A DNA stretch of 64,000 nt from Amoebidium appalachense (GCA_963693365.1 CAVNZM010000009.1:10044001-10108000), one strand, 5' to 3'. Shown: positions 1 to 40,362, counted from the first letter of the stretch. The notes: generated by a model not told the origin, from the sequence alone. Translations and numbers: made by a program.

Positions 1-21
1 GGGGGGGGGGGGGAGAAATAC

Positions 22-307
22 TGGCAGCCTTCTTGGCATTGTACTCTGCAAGGCGCTGTGCCTTAACCCTCTCCTTCTCCTCATCGTCCTCCTCGTCATC
101 ATCACCGAACAGGTCAACATCATCATCATCCTCAGCAGCAGTGGGCTCGGCAGCCTTGGGAGCGGCAGCCTTGGGGGCGGGAGCAGCGGCACCGCTCTTA
201 ATCTGCGTCTCGAGGGCAGCAAGGCGGGCCTCGAACTTGTTGTTTTCCTCCTCCAGCGCAGCAATACGCGCCTTCAGCTTCTCGTTCTCCTGCTTGAAGT
301 GGTCGAC
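22..307 (-). CDS. Translation elongation factor eEF1B beta/delta subunit, internal exon (partial gene)
   Basis: One internal exon of the guanine-exchange subunit that recharges eEF1A with GTP during translation elongation. The minus strand reads from an acceptor (TTTCTGCAG, ending at 308) to a donor GTATTT at 21-20. The peptide starts with a leucine-zipper-like helix (HFKQENEKLKARIAALEEEN), then an Ala/Pro-rich linker. It ends with the family hallmark: an acidic stretch with DDDVDLFGDDDEEDDEEKE followed by AEYNAKKAA, which matches the acidic region just before the exchange domain of eEF1B beta/delta. The zipper before the acidic block is typical of the animal delta subunit rather than yeast beta. 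The catalytic C-terminal domain lies beyond position 1. I did not locate the first coding exon or exons upstream of 307. Family call is firm; delta versus beta is less so. Confidence 0.85.
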
Positions 308-3879
<3,572 letters not shown>

Positions 3880-4157
3880 GAATGTGGAACACGGTACGAA
3901 GTACGCATACACGACGAGAAGCATGGTGCAGGACACATGCAAAGGCAAACATTCAAGTATGCAACATCAGCCATGTGCAGAGTATGCGTCATAAGCAGAG
4001 CCCATCCTCAGGGAGGACTCAAGTCATCAATTGCGTCTGAGTTTCGACCCCTTAGCCCGCGTATATACGACGCTTCAACTCAAACAGCAGCATCAACTGA
4101 ACTTGGGTGGGTCAACCCGTCTTGATCAAAGACGAGCAGGGTTGCTTATGCAAGCAA
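3880..4157 (+). mobile_element. Dispersed repeat family, near full-length copy
   Basis: Begins directly after a G-run with TTGAATGTGGAACACGG. It contains the family landmarks ACGAAGTACGCATACAC, AGCAGAGCCCATCCTCAGGG, a TTTCGACCC block and CGTCTTGATCAAAGACGAGC, and ends near GGGTTGCTTATGCAAGCA. It aligns along its whole length with the copies at 11020-11265 and 12911-13160, but is more diverged. It lies 3' of the PPR stop codon. No coding capacity; class unknown (SINE-like or introner-like). Confidence 0.75.
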
Positions 4158-4400
4158 GGTGAGCAAAACGGTGAAGATGTGTGTGCAAGCTAATGCAGTG
4201 CAGCGAAAAATGCGTATGTGCTTACAGATGCACGACACAGAGCAACCATGCCCGGTTCCATGGAAGTAAAGCGGTCTCCACACAGTGGTCTGTCCTGAAA
4301 GGACACCTCTGAAAGAAGACTGGGGGGGTTTGAATGAACGTGCGGGGGGGGGGGGGGGGGGGGGGGGAGGGGGGGGGGGGGGGAGGGGGGGGGGGTTGGG

Positions 4401-18781
<14,381 letters not shown>

Positions 18782-19621
18782 AGTGTCGGTGTGGGTGATG
18801 TGTAGAGATAAAGAGGGTAACCGTGTGGAATGTGAAGTTCAAAACCTAGTGAGTCTGGAAAGCGAGAGTAAGCTGATGTAAACGACCGGTTGGCTTATGT
18901 GTATTTCAGTGCCAAGTTCAATGTGCGATGTAAAGTTAGGTGTTTTTTACCCTATTGTGTATGCCTAGAATATGTGGATGTTCACCCCACGTGATGATGG
19001 ATGTGAGAATTAACCGGTATGTGTGTATGACTTGTTGTATAAAGGCCGCGCGATGAAGAGCTACCAGTGGGTGCACGCACACAGGTATACGAGCAACCGC
19101 GCGCACCTAATGCTTGGTTACCCACACGCACACACACACGTAAGGCTTCTTTCAACTTTGGGGCTGCCCTGCGCGCTAGCGCTGGAAGACAAACGCAGCG
19201 GCGACCATGCGAGGAGGTAGTCTACATGGAGTAGACTCATGGTGGGCCCCCAGCAATTCATGTATAGGAAAGACTAAACCTCGGGTGTTATTCAGATGCT
19301 TGAACACTGGCCATGGGGCCCGGGGCGCCCGGGCCGTAGGCACATGATGATTACCCCTGTATCTACCCTCGTACCAAACCCAGAACCGGGCCCGTGATGC
19401 CATGTGTATGATCTCACCCACGATAACCCATGTCCACACACGCACACACACACAGACACGCGCGCGCACACACACACATGCACGCACATGCACACGCATG
19501 TGCACACGCATATGTGTATACGTACATGTACACACCCACACGCACACCCACACGCACACACAAACACACATTGTGGTCACATACACACTCGCACACACAC
19601 AAACACACAACATGCATGCAT

Positions 19622-19654
<33 letters not shown>

Positions 19655-20522
19655 TACAGACACACACGCGTGTGCACACACACACACACACAGTCACACA
19701 CACACACACACGTGCACACACACACAGTCACACACCCACACACACAGTCACACACACACACACGCGCGCACAGTCACACACACACACACACAGTCACACA
19801 CACACACACAGTCATACACGCACACACACACAGTCATACACGCACACACACACACACACAGTCACACACCCACACAGGCACACACACACACATGTACACA
19901 CACCAACGTTCCTCATGAATACAGCTCGCGATCGAGTCATCCACACACGTGCACACGAACGTTTGCGCATCCCCGAATTCCCATTAGAAACAACCATTGC
20001 ACTTGGGGATCACCTCGAGCAAACTTCTAGCATGGCACAAAAAAAAAAAAGAGAGATGCGCCAAACTTGAGTCGGCCGTTGCTGAATAGATAGCCCCGGA
20101 AAAGCCAAATGTTCCTGAAGTTGAGTCTGTATGCATCGTCGCGTTCACCTGCAGATCGTTTTTACTTCATGCATTCTCCGTTAAAACACTACTATCATAA
20201 TAAACTCTGGAAAATTGTGTGTCAATCTTGCAGATATGCCGCAGTAAATAAATACACAATATCATTCCTCAGTCATGATCACATCTATCACCGTCACCGC
20301 TATTCATATTCGCAGGCCTAGGTGTGTTATATCACAATAATACTATTAAAGAGCTACGTACGGGCATTAAATTCATAACATAAAAGGAATATCTCATATA
20401 ATCACAACTATAGATATAAAAGGTACTTTCAATTAATAACAACCAGCAATACTAACGCAAGGAAAAGACATCAACCTACTACTAATACGATAAATATCCA
20501 ACCGTCAGATTGTCCTCAAGCC

Positions 20523-20555
<33 letters not shown>

Positions 20556-20658
20556 TGCCCCCCACCCACCCACCCCCTCCCCTCCCTCCCTTCCCTTCAA
20601 CATAAGAGAAAGAAAGGAAATATGGGGAAGGGGGGGGAGGGGGAATAGCCATGCGTAA
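18782..20658. other. Intergenic region between the PPR and SERTA-like genes
   Basis: Upstream flank of the PPR gene and 3' flank of the SERTA-like gene. 19430-19910 is a CA-rich minisatellite with periodic CACAGTCACACAC units. 20041-20530 is AT-rich unique sequence, then a poly-C run (20522-20555). I saw no coding exon. Confidence 0.6.
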
Positions 20659-21953
20659 CTACATCATATCATTCAACTGCCCCTGTTTGGATTTGGGCCA
20701 CCCTAGGGTGGTGGGTGAAGCCCATGGGCATGGGAGCAACGCATCTATCAAAAATGCAAGCGAGTGCGCCTGGTTTTCTAACTGATCCATGTTCACTTCC
20801 TCTCCCACAACCCCCCCGTCCCCCCTTTTCTCCTGAAAATGTCCGTTTTCGGGACTGTTTTCCGGTGTTACAGCCTCTGAAAATTCGCGATAATACCCCA
20901 CGGGTGGCTGCCATTCTCCATCTACGTTAGATGTGTCGGCGTCTTCTTGACATTGCTCATCGGTCGTTGCGGCTGATTCGTGTGAGTTTTCCGATTTCGA
21001 AATTCCCTCCATTTCCGTAATCACTTCGGAGAGAAACGACACCGTTTGCTTTATGAACCCCTCGTCAAAAATTTCACCCCGCACACCGCTATTCGCCCAT
21101 GTCCCCTCCATTTCCGAATCCGAACCCCCGTCCGTCGAAAACCCATCTCTTTGCTCTCTCCAGTGTGGACGGTCGTCTGTTTGGCAATGTTGCAGAAGCA
21201 TGTGGCCGTCAACGTTCCGGTTCACCTGTACATCATCAGAAGATTTGTGTCTTTTGCACACAAAAACACCTTCACCGTTGGTTATTTTCAAAGACTCATC
21301 CTCCACATCGTATTTTAACCACGCGTGAAGATTGGCAATAGACCTCAATTCCTCTTCCGCGTCCCACTGTCTGCGTTTGTGAGTTTCTTCCCACTCGTGC
21401 ACATTGCGTGACTTGCTCACATGCTCATTCTCGTAAACATCGTTTCTCCCTTTCAACAATTCCTCCGCTCTGTATCCTCGACGAAACTTTCTCCCTATCA
21501 CATCGTCTTCCGAGGCTATGAATTCGTGCTCAACCCTCCCCCGATATCTTTGCCTCTGGGAGTTGTGCATGTGCCACATGTGCATGCATCTCTGTCTATC
21601 TCTCTCTCGAATTCTTCTCCTCCTTCTACCCGAATACGTTTCTAGTTCCACATCATCCTCGAAGGTAATAGGGTGTGTGTGAGTGTGCCGTGCGCGGTCG
21701 TGCCTGCTTGGAGAGTGGTGACGTGCCTCATGATGCCCCTAAAAGAGACAACCTATGTGTTAATAAGGGTTTCAAGTCCAAGAGTTTCTCTCTTCCTCTC
21801 TCTCTCTAAAATAACTCTTTTCATCCCTTGTTTAAGAACATGGGGCACAGAACACTTCTGAATGATGGGTCATTTCTGTGTATATATGCTGCTCTAACAC
21901 TCGTTCTCAACGGAAAAAAATTGGTGAACTGTTGCACAGGATGTGTGAGGTAT

Positions 21954-21984
<31 letters not shown>

Positions 21985-22658
21985 GGGGGGGGAGGGGGGG
22001 GAGGTTTGAACACTTAAAACGGAGATGAGTAAACTGGTTAAAGAATAACATTTTCGGAAAACGAACAAAAACAACTCGTATTAGTTGAAGGCCCGAGGTT
22101 GGTCTACACACGAGTATCTTAGAAGCCAACGTTTCATCCAAAAGTGATTTCAGTTCTCCTTCCTGTTCCAAACCACACAGTCACACTCGATAGTCACAGA
22201 CTGGCAAAGATGTGACTCCTGCTGCGCGCACACACACACACCCAACAATGCACCCACGCATGCAAGCGCTCGAAAATAGGGAACTGTATCTGAGCTCGTC
22301 CCGTATTCATTTTTAGGTTTTCTCTCTTCCTTGCCCTTGGTCCTTTTCTCCCAAGACCTCCCAGCCCTATCCCTCCATCAAGCTCAACACCTCCACCCAT
22401 CTCAGTCACCTTTTATCCCGGTCTATCCCCTTCATGAACCAGTGGAAAAACAATCTTTATTCCCCAAGCTACCCTACTCACCTGGAACAAGTGTGAATGC
22501 CTCCCTTCGGTTTCGCTCCCAACCACGTTTTCAGCCGTCCTCACAACCGACTGAATAAGCAACTTGTGACGTAGTCTACTTCCATGGCTTCTTCTTCTCA
22601 ACTTCTGCCTCGAAAGCTCTACAAGCCAATGGGCAGATGAGGGCCCTTTTTCAGCCAT
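20659..22658 (-). CDS. Two-exon, 418-aa acidic protein with a SERTA-like N-terminal motif
   Basis: Exon 1 is 22482-22658 (ATG in context AAATTATGG; 59 codons; donor CAG|GTGAGT). Exon 2 is 20659-21738 (acceptor TCTTTTAG|GGG; stop TAG). Both junctions are phase 0. Residues about 9-46 (WLVELSRQKLRRRSHGSRLR, then HKLLIQSVVRTAENV) resemble the SERTA motif of animal SERTAD proteins (LS..KL..., then LR...L...T.R), nuclear co-regulators. A His/Arg-rich basic stretch follows (RRRRRIRERDRQR, about residues 100-112), then a long acidic, Ser/Glu-rich tail, and near the C-terminus a hydrophobic segment (HSLAFLIDALLPCPW). No enzyme motif is visible. The gene structure is well supported; the SERTA assignment is a visual match only. 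Confidence 0.7.
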
Positions 22659-22829
22659 AATTTGGCTAATTTGTGTGTCCCTATAATTTTGGAGCAACTT
22701 TATGTTGAGGAACCCTGTTTACACGTGTTTTTGGGTTCACAAAAAACATGCTACACTAGGGGCAGTGGTGCAAAGCACCTCAGCTCTATTACGTTCCATA
22801 TGTAGCCATCTAGAAGAAGTGGAAACTCA

Positions 22830-22960
22830 GGAAAGAAGGGAGAGTTTAACCTTTGAAATAGCTTGATAAAAAACGAGTGTCCGTTAGATAAAGAGAGAAG
22901 GGAGAGTTTGACCTTTGGAGTAACTTGATAAAAAACGAGTGTCCGTTAGATAAAAACCAA
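22830..22960 (+). repeat. 63-bp direct tandem duplication
   Basis: AGAAGGGAGAGTTTAACCTTTG and AAACGAGTGTCCGTTAGATAAA recur 63 bp apart (first at about 22835, second at about 22898), about 200 bp upstream of the SERTA-like start codon and so possibly in its promoter. Confidence 0.85.
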
Positions 22961-23310
22961 GTTGGAAGAGGAAAGCTTTGACCAACTCTGAACTGCTGCA
23001 GTCAGTCTGGCAGTCCGTGAAAGCTTCAGCGTGATTGAAACCCCACCGTATAAAACATTTCGGTCCTTGCTAAAATCAGACCGAGTCCATTCAAAATGCC
23101 AATCATAATGTCCAATGATTGGTTGAGGATGAAAAATAAGTACTTGATACTTTCCTTTTTCCGTATTTAAAAATTTTCTAAAATCCTAATAAGAATAAAT
23201 ACTGCTTAATTATTGGAATTTCTAATGAGAGTAAGCTAATATACTTTTATTTCTAGGCCGTGGCACATCTTTGGTTCGAAGAAAAACATATTTTCAAAGA
23301 CCCCCCTCCC

Positions 23311-23594
23311 CTAGAATGAAGTAAATTGCTCGCACTCCATACTGCCATATGCATGCCGAGCCATCATAACTTGGGCCCGCCTGGCAGCCTGGGTACATTC
23401 ATCCACGCCAATATCACCAGTTTCTCGTGTTGAAAACGGCAAATAGTTCAAGAAATCTGTGTTCAAGTTTTCATTTTTAGGTTTAGCGAATATTTTCGAC
23501 ATACTGTACTCTAATTTTCTGAACCCTATAGGCTCAGGCGGCTTCCGCCTGACCAGAGCGGCAGACGTCAGTGCGACCATTACAGTGGACTGAC
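23311..23594 (-). CDS. Possible terminal exon of an unrecognised gene
   Basis: Minus strand opens after a good acceptor (CTATTGGTTACAG) in phase 1 and runs about 94 codons to a stop. The peptide is compositionally normal, unlike most chance ORFs here (e.g. RRKPPEPIGFRKLEYSMSK, FAKPKNENLNTDFLNYLPF, RAQVMMARHAYGSMECEQF). No family recognised. A second normal-looking peptide lies upstream at 24294-24460 (YQKAVSYWRPESISENADRP ... ETGMWASVDSAVAP), but I found no splice link between the two. Confidence 0.35.
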
Positions 23595-25194
23595 CTGTAA
23601 CCAATAGAAATTTATTTAGGAACAGTGAATCTGTGATCAAAATAAAGTGGTTGAGCCTTTTGACAAGGACAGATCAGAAATGAAATTTTTAAGTAGAGTT
23701 GAGCCAAAAAAAATAAATTATATTTTTAATATATGGCTGCTTTAGCTAGGGGGCCCCTTTCGATGTCCCCGTGGCACATCAAACTATTCACCCCGGCACG
23801 GATCGGTGGCACTGCACGCACCCCTCCAATCACATCTGTTCCATAAGCTCCACTGGCAGGATTCTTCTGCACTCAGAATGTGGCACATGTCACATTTTGA
23901 TAATCTGTCCCAAAGGGCGCCGCTGTACGTGAGTTCGGTTTCTTTTATTCTTACATGTTAGTGCTGTTAACGGGGACAATGCCCCTTGCAAAATAATATT
24001 TTGGGGTTGCCTTGGCTAACTAAAAATAAGCAACTTTGATTTTTTTAAAAATTTTCTGGAGCATCATGCAAAAATAAAGGCCAGATTGCGCAATGCGCAT
24101 TGCTCGCAGTGCGTCCCTTGTAACAATGCCTGGTAGCGTAACTCTCCATGCATTATAAGAAAGTAAACACACAAATATCAAAATTTAAATTTTATACTCT
24201 GTATTCAACCCTTCGCTGCTCGGCACACGGTTACAGTAATAATATCAGACGTCGACTTGAAAAATCTGCCGGCTCCCAGGCGCGCCGGCAAACTTATCCC
24301 AAAGCCACTGATTGGATGTTCTTTGGTGCCACGGCCGAATCAACACTCGCCCACATGCCGGTCTCCTCACGGAGTTTAGGGGGTCTGTCGGCATTTTCAG
24401 ATATTGATTCAGGCCGCCAGTATGAAACAGCTTTTTGGTAGGAGTAGGCTATATTGCCCCTAACATTCGAAGTTAGCTTTACACAGCATATTGCCCTTAA
24501 GAGAAAAATATTATAGAATAGAAAGAAAAATATTATTGAATAATTCCCCTGTAATGACTTCTGGTGTCCTTGTATACTGGATGGAAATAAAGAAAACGGA
24601 CGGAGACAAAGCAATAATTTCACACCCCGATCTCGCTGTGAGAGCGTCTGTCGGTGCACGTGTGCACTCTGTCTATTCACCTGCCTATCAGCGAAAGGTT
24701 TTCTTTGACTCATTTCATATGCTGCTATCTTTGAGCAATTACTAGTAGATGGAGCACACTTATCAAGTAAATGAGTAAGTAATTCCGGCGTATTTTCTTC
24801 CTATTATAACAGTTCCTTCGCACTGAACTGTAAGCAATAAAAACGGAGGTGATCTGAGAGTTTTCAGCCCAGGCCGGGACCAGAAATCGGCGGTTCGAAT
24901 TCGACGAGTCATCGCGAGTGATCTATAAGAGAGGTAGACAAAGGATGAATCATGCACACATGTACACGCACACGCACACGCAGTGCGGGTACAATACTCT
25001 GTGACGATATCGAATGTGAATGAGTATATGTTTTTTACTGAGTGGATAGGTATGGCATCGCAGTTCTGAGTACCGTTTGTTGTTACGTCCTTCGAAAGAA
25101 GAAAATCCTAGCTGGAGATCCAACACCCTGCTCTCTGAACCTGCTCTTTCCGCGCCCTCTACAGTACCTTTCTCTCTCCTTCCTTTCAAAGAGA

Positions 25195-25897
<703 letters not shown>

Positions 25898-26595
25898 CCC
25901 CCCCCCCCTCCCTTCTCTCTCTGTGTCCCTTCCTGTCTCCCCCTACCCCTTCCATTCCCCCTCTCTATCTGCTCTATCCGGTGTCCACCTCCCCCTCTCC
26001 CCCCCCCCCCCCCCCTCCCTCCCTCCCCTCTCACTGCACACACTGTGACTTAAAAATAACTGCTTTGAAGCGCCTTAGATACAGTCCTTCTTTTTAGGGC
26101 AAAGTCTAATTCTCCCATATTTTTGTTTATAAATTACTTTTTTTGCGGGCACTGAGGCTTCCCCGAACCGTGATGATTGCGGTGCCTGAGTCAAGAATAA
26201 TAAATGACTCAGTCTGAGTTTCAGATCTCCCTAAGCATAACACCTGCTTCAGTCACAAAGAGAAAGAGGGGGCAGAGGGGGAGGCAGGGGTAGGGGGGGG
26301 GGGGGGGGGGGGGGGGAGGGGGGAGGGGGGGGGGGAGAGAAGGTGAGAGAAAGATAGGCAGGCAGACAGACAGTCACAGAAAAAGAGGAGCGTCTCGGAC
26401 CGATTGCGGAGGGGGGGGGGGGGGGGGGGGGGATGAAGACGGGGGAGGAGAAGAGGGAGAGTGAGAGAAGTGTGAGTGTCTGTGTGTATGTGTGTGTGTG
26501 TCTCTGTGTGTGCGTTTGTGTGTTTGTGTGTGTTTACTTTTGTCCATCTGCTGCCTCCCTCCCCTCTGATCTTCTCCGCCCCCCCCCCCCCCTTT

Positions 26596-26627
<32 letters not shown>

Positions 26628-26777
26628 CCCCAAAGCCCTCCCTCACCGTGAGGCACCCCAGGGCACTGATGAGCTCGTCGAGTGCCAGCACAGCCACGTA
26701 TGCGGTGCATACGTGCACACTACACACACACACACGCAACACAACAAACACAAAGACACAACACACACGCACACACT

Positions 26778-26827
<50 letters not shown>

Positions 26828-26934
26828 GGCGGCCTTTTCCTGCACCCAGCACAGTGGATAAAATCAAATCTTGCAGGCCTTTTGTTCCTTTTTTCAAAGT
26901 TTTTTTTTTTTTTTTTGAGGTTTTTTTGGGGGGT

Positions 26935-26974
<40 letters not shown>

Positions 26975-26979
26975 GGGGG

Positions 26980-27105
26980 CTAGTTGAATTCGGGACAGCG
27001 AAGGAGGTCCGGCACTGTTTGAATAGCAGCAACCTCTGTGACCCCCCCCCCCCCCCCCCGGGCAGCCACGGAAGGACTCACTTTTAACAAGCGAAAAAGC
27101 ACGCA
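26980..27105 (-). CDS. Two small candidate terminal exons, gene unknown
   Basis: 27082-27105 (acceptor GTGGCTGCAG, 8 codons, donor GTGAGT) joins in phase 0 to 26980-27033 (acceptor CACAGAG, reading VAAIQTVPDLLRCPEFN then TAG). Splice signals are good and the peptide is not low-complexity, but the pieces are very short and upstream exons were not found. They could end the beta-helix gene or another gene. Confidence 0.25.
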   Translation of the reverse strand, partial: CVLFRLLKVSPSVAARGGGGGVTEVAAIQTVPDLLRCPEFN

Positions 27106-27440
27106 CTGCAGCCACAAACACTTCCTTTTTTTTTTGTTTGTTTCTCTTTTCTTTCTTTTTCAAAGTTTTTTTTTTGGTGATGGTGGTGGTGGTGGGGAGG
27201 GGGGGGGGGGGGGGGGGGGGGTTGGTTTAGTTGAATGGTGAGCGTATTTGCTACTGCAACCTTTATATCACCTGGCGGGGAGCTGAATTTGCCAGAAGTT
27301 AAAAGAGCCAGGGGGGGGGGGGGGGGGGCGGTGGAGGGGGGGAGGGTTGTTCGAAAATATCGGATCAGTCTGAGACTCTGAGAGGCTGGTGTGAGATTCT
27401 CTTGAGGGAGGGAGGGAGAGATCTAAAGGGAGGAAGGGAG

Positions 27441-27476
<36 letters not shown>

Positions 27477-29198
27477 TCTCTGCTGATCGATATATACTGT
27501 ATCAAGCTAACGTTGCAGCCCTTGGACAATCACATGCATTGTAAGCACATGTAACTGTTGCCAATTGCAAATCCATTGCAATTGATGAGTGGTGTCACTA
27601 TAATATCTTTGAACCTCGTACGCATTACCTTTCTTTTGCTCTTTATGATTTCCTATCTATGCTTATGATATATTTACACTTTATTAGTTCGTATCATTTA
27701 GCTAACCAGTACTCTCTTTTTTGTTTGACCCCTTGTGTAGTATGTCAATGCCTCTCTTTTCTTCTAGAAAACAAAAACAACGTGCGAATTAACATCTTTT
27801 CTGGCCCCGCTGGTTGAGGGATCAATATAGGTGCATTTCAAAACTCAGCAATATAAAGCTAGGGTAATTACATCACGTCACACACATAGAGTGCCATTGA
27901 ATAATTTATTTGGTATTATTTGAGTGCACCCGCACAGCAGGCTAGATGATAAAACACATGTACAACATGCGCATAGATAATCGTTATGATTATAATAGTC
28001 ACACCAATGTCGAAACCCTTCCCTTTCGAACACACACAACCCACCCACACGCGCGACTATAACCGTACTTATCCAATTGCTGTTCACGTATATATAGTTT
28101 ACAACCACGATCCTGCTAAATATAGTAACACACAGTGCTACATGGGGTCCTGTAGACATACACTTCACAGCAAGGGCACTAAGTCGTATATCATGTTACG
28201 ATCACTTATACGTTTAAGGCGGCACCATTCTTTTTACGTCAAAGAAGCATATACTTGGCAACATCACATGCTGTTGCCTCTTCGGATTTGCCTGATTGGA
28301 ATTCTAATCGGTATCCTGATAGAGGCAATTTAGGGGGGCATCCTTGTTTTGCAAAAGAATCCCCCCGACGTCCCCACCCACCGGGCGCCTCCCCCCGCAC
28401 GAGTCGTCAATGTGATACACTAGCCCCTGTTAAAAAATATAATGCAATATAATGCCGGTGCATTGTCAGTGGCCAATTAAAACTCGAGAAAGCCTTGTCA
28501 ATGAGTAGATATGCCATATTAGAGAACTTTGAAACATAGAAAGTGTGTGTGCGAGCGCTCGCGCACACGTGTGTGTGTCTGATGGTGGTGGTGGTGGTGG
28601 TGGTGATCGTGGGGGGGGGGGGAGGGGGGGGAGAGGGGGGGGGGGGGGGGGGGGGGGAGGAGGTGGGGTTATAAGTAATGTTGGGGACGAGAAGGTTGGA
28701 GATTGGGTTAAGCCAGGATAAACCGTATAGCTATAATTCATCGCTAAATCAAGCAAATCACTTTGGAATTTATTTGATTGGGCGGCAGGGCAGCAGGCTC
28801 ATACGTGTTTGTGTGTAGCTCTAAGATAGGACACAGCACGGGAGTGGAAAATGAAAGGCAATCTGAAAAACTACACGCCTTGCAGGAGGAAAAGAAAAGA
28901 GAAGGAAGCCTGGGCAGTTGTTGGGTGGGCAGGGAGGGAGGAGGAAAAGGAAGGGGAAGAAGGGTGGGGGTGGGGGAGGGGGGAGGGAGAGGGTAGAGAA
29001 GAAGGGGGGAGGGGGAGGGAGGGGGGGGGGGGTTGATAGTTGTTGAATGTTTCCGAAAACAATGCCAGTAGAGTCAGTAAAGGATTGTGGGAAAAGTTGC
29101 GCTAAAATTCCTTACCTACTTCTACATAGGTAAGTGTGGAGAGGAATGGGGTAGGGGAGAGGAAGAACTTCGGGGAACAGTGAGGGTGGGGGAGGAGG

Positions 29199-29232
<34 letters not shown>

Positions 29233-29256
29233 CAGAGACAGAGAGAGGGAGGGAGG

Positions 29257-29394
<138 letters not shown>

Positions 29395-29450
29395 GGTGTT
29401 GTGCAGTATTTCGGTGAAAAAGACGTGTGTGTGTGTGTGTGTGTTGGTGT

Positions 29451-29499
<49 letters not shown>

Positions 29500-29567
29500 G
29501 GCTAGGGGGAAGTGGGAGAGAGAGGGGAAGGGGGGGGGAAGGGAGGGGAAGGGAGGGGGTCATGTAC

Positions 29568-38851
<9,284 letters not shown>

Positions 38852-40177
38852 TTAAGCAGCGCGTGCCTCACACTTCATAGCTGTGGTGTTTCCCTGCAGT
38901 TCTTTAAGGCGTGCAAGCAGTACTTTGTTCTCATCCATCAGCCGTTCTCTTTCCGCACTCAACCTGCTATGTCGTGCCTTTAATCCTTGCACTCTGTCGA
39001 TCGCATCCGTCAACACCTCTCTCTTGCATGCTTTGGATGCCACCACCTTTCGTTCTTTGGACACGTGCACAGCCGAGTTAAGGGCGTCAAAAGTGTCGTT
39101 AAGGTCTCGTCTGCGTTTTCGCTCAAGGACGTTGTGCACTTGCTTGTTGCGCTCTTTGTAGATTTCACCCCCTTCAAAGTCTAGGCTGCCCATCTGTTGA
39201 TGAAAAGTTATTAGCTGCATGTCTTAGTTCCAAATTAGAGTAGAGAACTTCACACTTTAGTATTAGCACAAACTTGATCACACACTTCCCCCGCCTGCTA
39301 CCCAACCACACCAAATTTTAATAAACAAATAGCACTAATGTTAGCACGAGTCATGGGATGCATAGTAGTGCAAGTGCTAAAATAAGAATCAAAAAGGGAG
39401 AGCACTCACCATTTGAATGGCGTGGGGCTGCATAAACGGGTTGTATTGCACCGTTGCTGCCTGCAACAGGGTAAACGGAGAGGGCCCTACACGCTGCGCC
39501 GCGTACACGTCCATAGGTGTTAGAATCCCCTGGGGCATAGCAGGCATAAACGTCGGCACCATTAAACCGGGCGGTGCAATAAATGGCCGCGAAATACCCG
39601 TAGGAACATTCGGTAGCGACATAGGGACAGGGGGTGGAGGGAGAGGGGTGGAGGGGGTTTTGGGTGGTTGAGTACTGAGAGCAAGCAATGCCGGTCGTGG
39701 GGTGCTGGTGTTAGCGGGTATAATAGGTTTGGTTTCAGTCAGAGCAGCTTCCAGCTTTGGCTGGAACGTAGTGGGATACTGGAACGAGGGCATACTGCTC
39801 GTAAACATGCTCTGAGCGGCTGTGGCTGCAGCGGCAACCGGTTGTGCTCTTTGTGCTGGCTGACTGGAAAAGCCAAGATTCATTGCGCGTGTGTCCGACA
39901 GTTGTGGGAAGGGGTTGCTCAACATTGTGGACATGCGCGGGCTCGCTACGGGCGTGCACATGTTTGAGCTAGGTTCCTCAATTGGGCTTGTCATTTCTAT
40001 GTCCAAACACCCGTTCATGGGGTCCGAGTCTGAGAAAAGGTCTAACCATGCATCTTCCATGTTCCCATCCAGCAACTGATCGCAGAAGTCATTGGCATCA
40101 ATTCCTGCCTCCATGGCCGAGACATTTAGATTGGCCAGGACCGCTAGGGTCGTTGGCCCACCCTGAAGCAGATGCAT
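38852..40177 (-). CDS. Myc-like bHLH-leucine-zipper transcription factor, 2 exons, 369 aa
   Basis: Exon 1 is 39410-40177 (ATG; 256 codons; donor ATG|GTGAGT). Exon 2 is 38852-39193 (acceptor TTCATCAACAG; stop TAA). Phase 0. The C-terminus is a Myc-type DNA-binding domain: basic region KQVHNVLERKRRRDLNDTF with the H-x3-E-x3-R set that contacts CACGTG E-boxes, helix 1 (FDALNSAV), a lysine-bearing loop, helix 2 (REVLTDAIDRVQGLK) and a heptad zipper (RLSAERERLMDENKVLLARL). The N-terminus has an acidic MEDAWLDLFSDSD segment and, about 35 residues on, CTPVASPRM. These resemble Myc box 0 (ED.W..F) and the Myc box I phosphodegron (TP..SP). The middle is Pro/Gln/Thr-rich, like an activation domain. A partner such as Max is expected but is not in this window. 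Max, Mxd or Mlx fits less well because of the length and the TPxxSP motif. Confidence 0.88.
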
Positions 40178-40354
40178 TTTCACTCTTTGGCTTCTAAATT
40201 CTGCTAACTAAACGTTGGGTATGTGTTGGTTTTGGAATTCAAACATATACAAGTCAAAAGTCGGGCTTGGAGAAAACTTAAGCAAACCGACTGCGGAAAC
40301 TCTGGGGGTTGCCACTAAAAGGAAGACGCGGGCAAGATCTTGAAAAGAAACGCG

Positions 40355-40362
40355 GTCATATT
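40355..40362 (-). promoter_or_regulatory. Possible TATA box of the Myc-like gene
   Basis: TATAAATA on the minus strand about 180 bp upstream of the Myc-like ATG, in otherwise unique sequence. Position is reasonable but there is no transcript evidence. Confidence 0.3.

Noticed and set aside
4190-4310. Extra downstream PPR exon reading SFQDRPLCGDRFTSMEPGMV
   Set aside because: The preceding exon already ends in TAA at 4401, and this stretch overlaps no consistent splice pair.
24870-24925. tRNA-like GGCGGTTCGAATTCGAC (T-arm/B-box match)
   Set aside because: No matching acceptor stem, D-arm or anticodon arm could be folded upstream.
28995-29145. Possible next exon of the beta-helix gene (ALFSETFNNYQ)
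   Set aside because: It has an FxxN-like FNN and an acceptor TTTTAG, but no donor before the C-run. It could not be connected.
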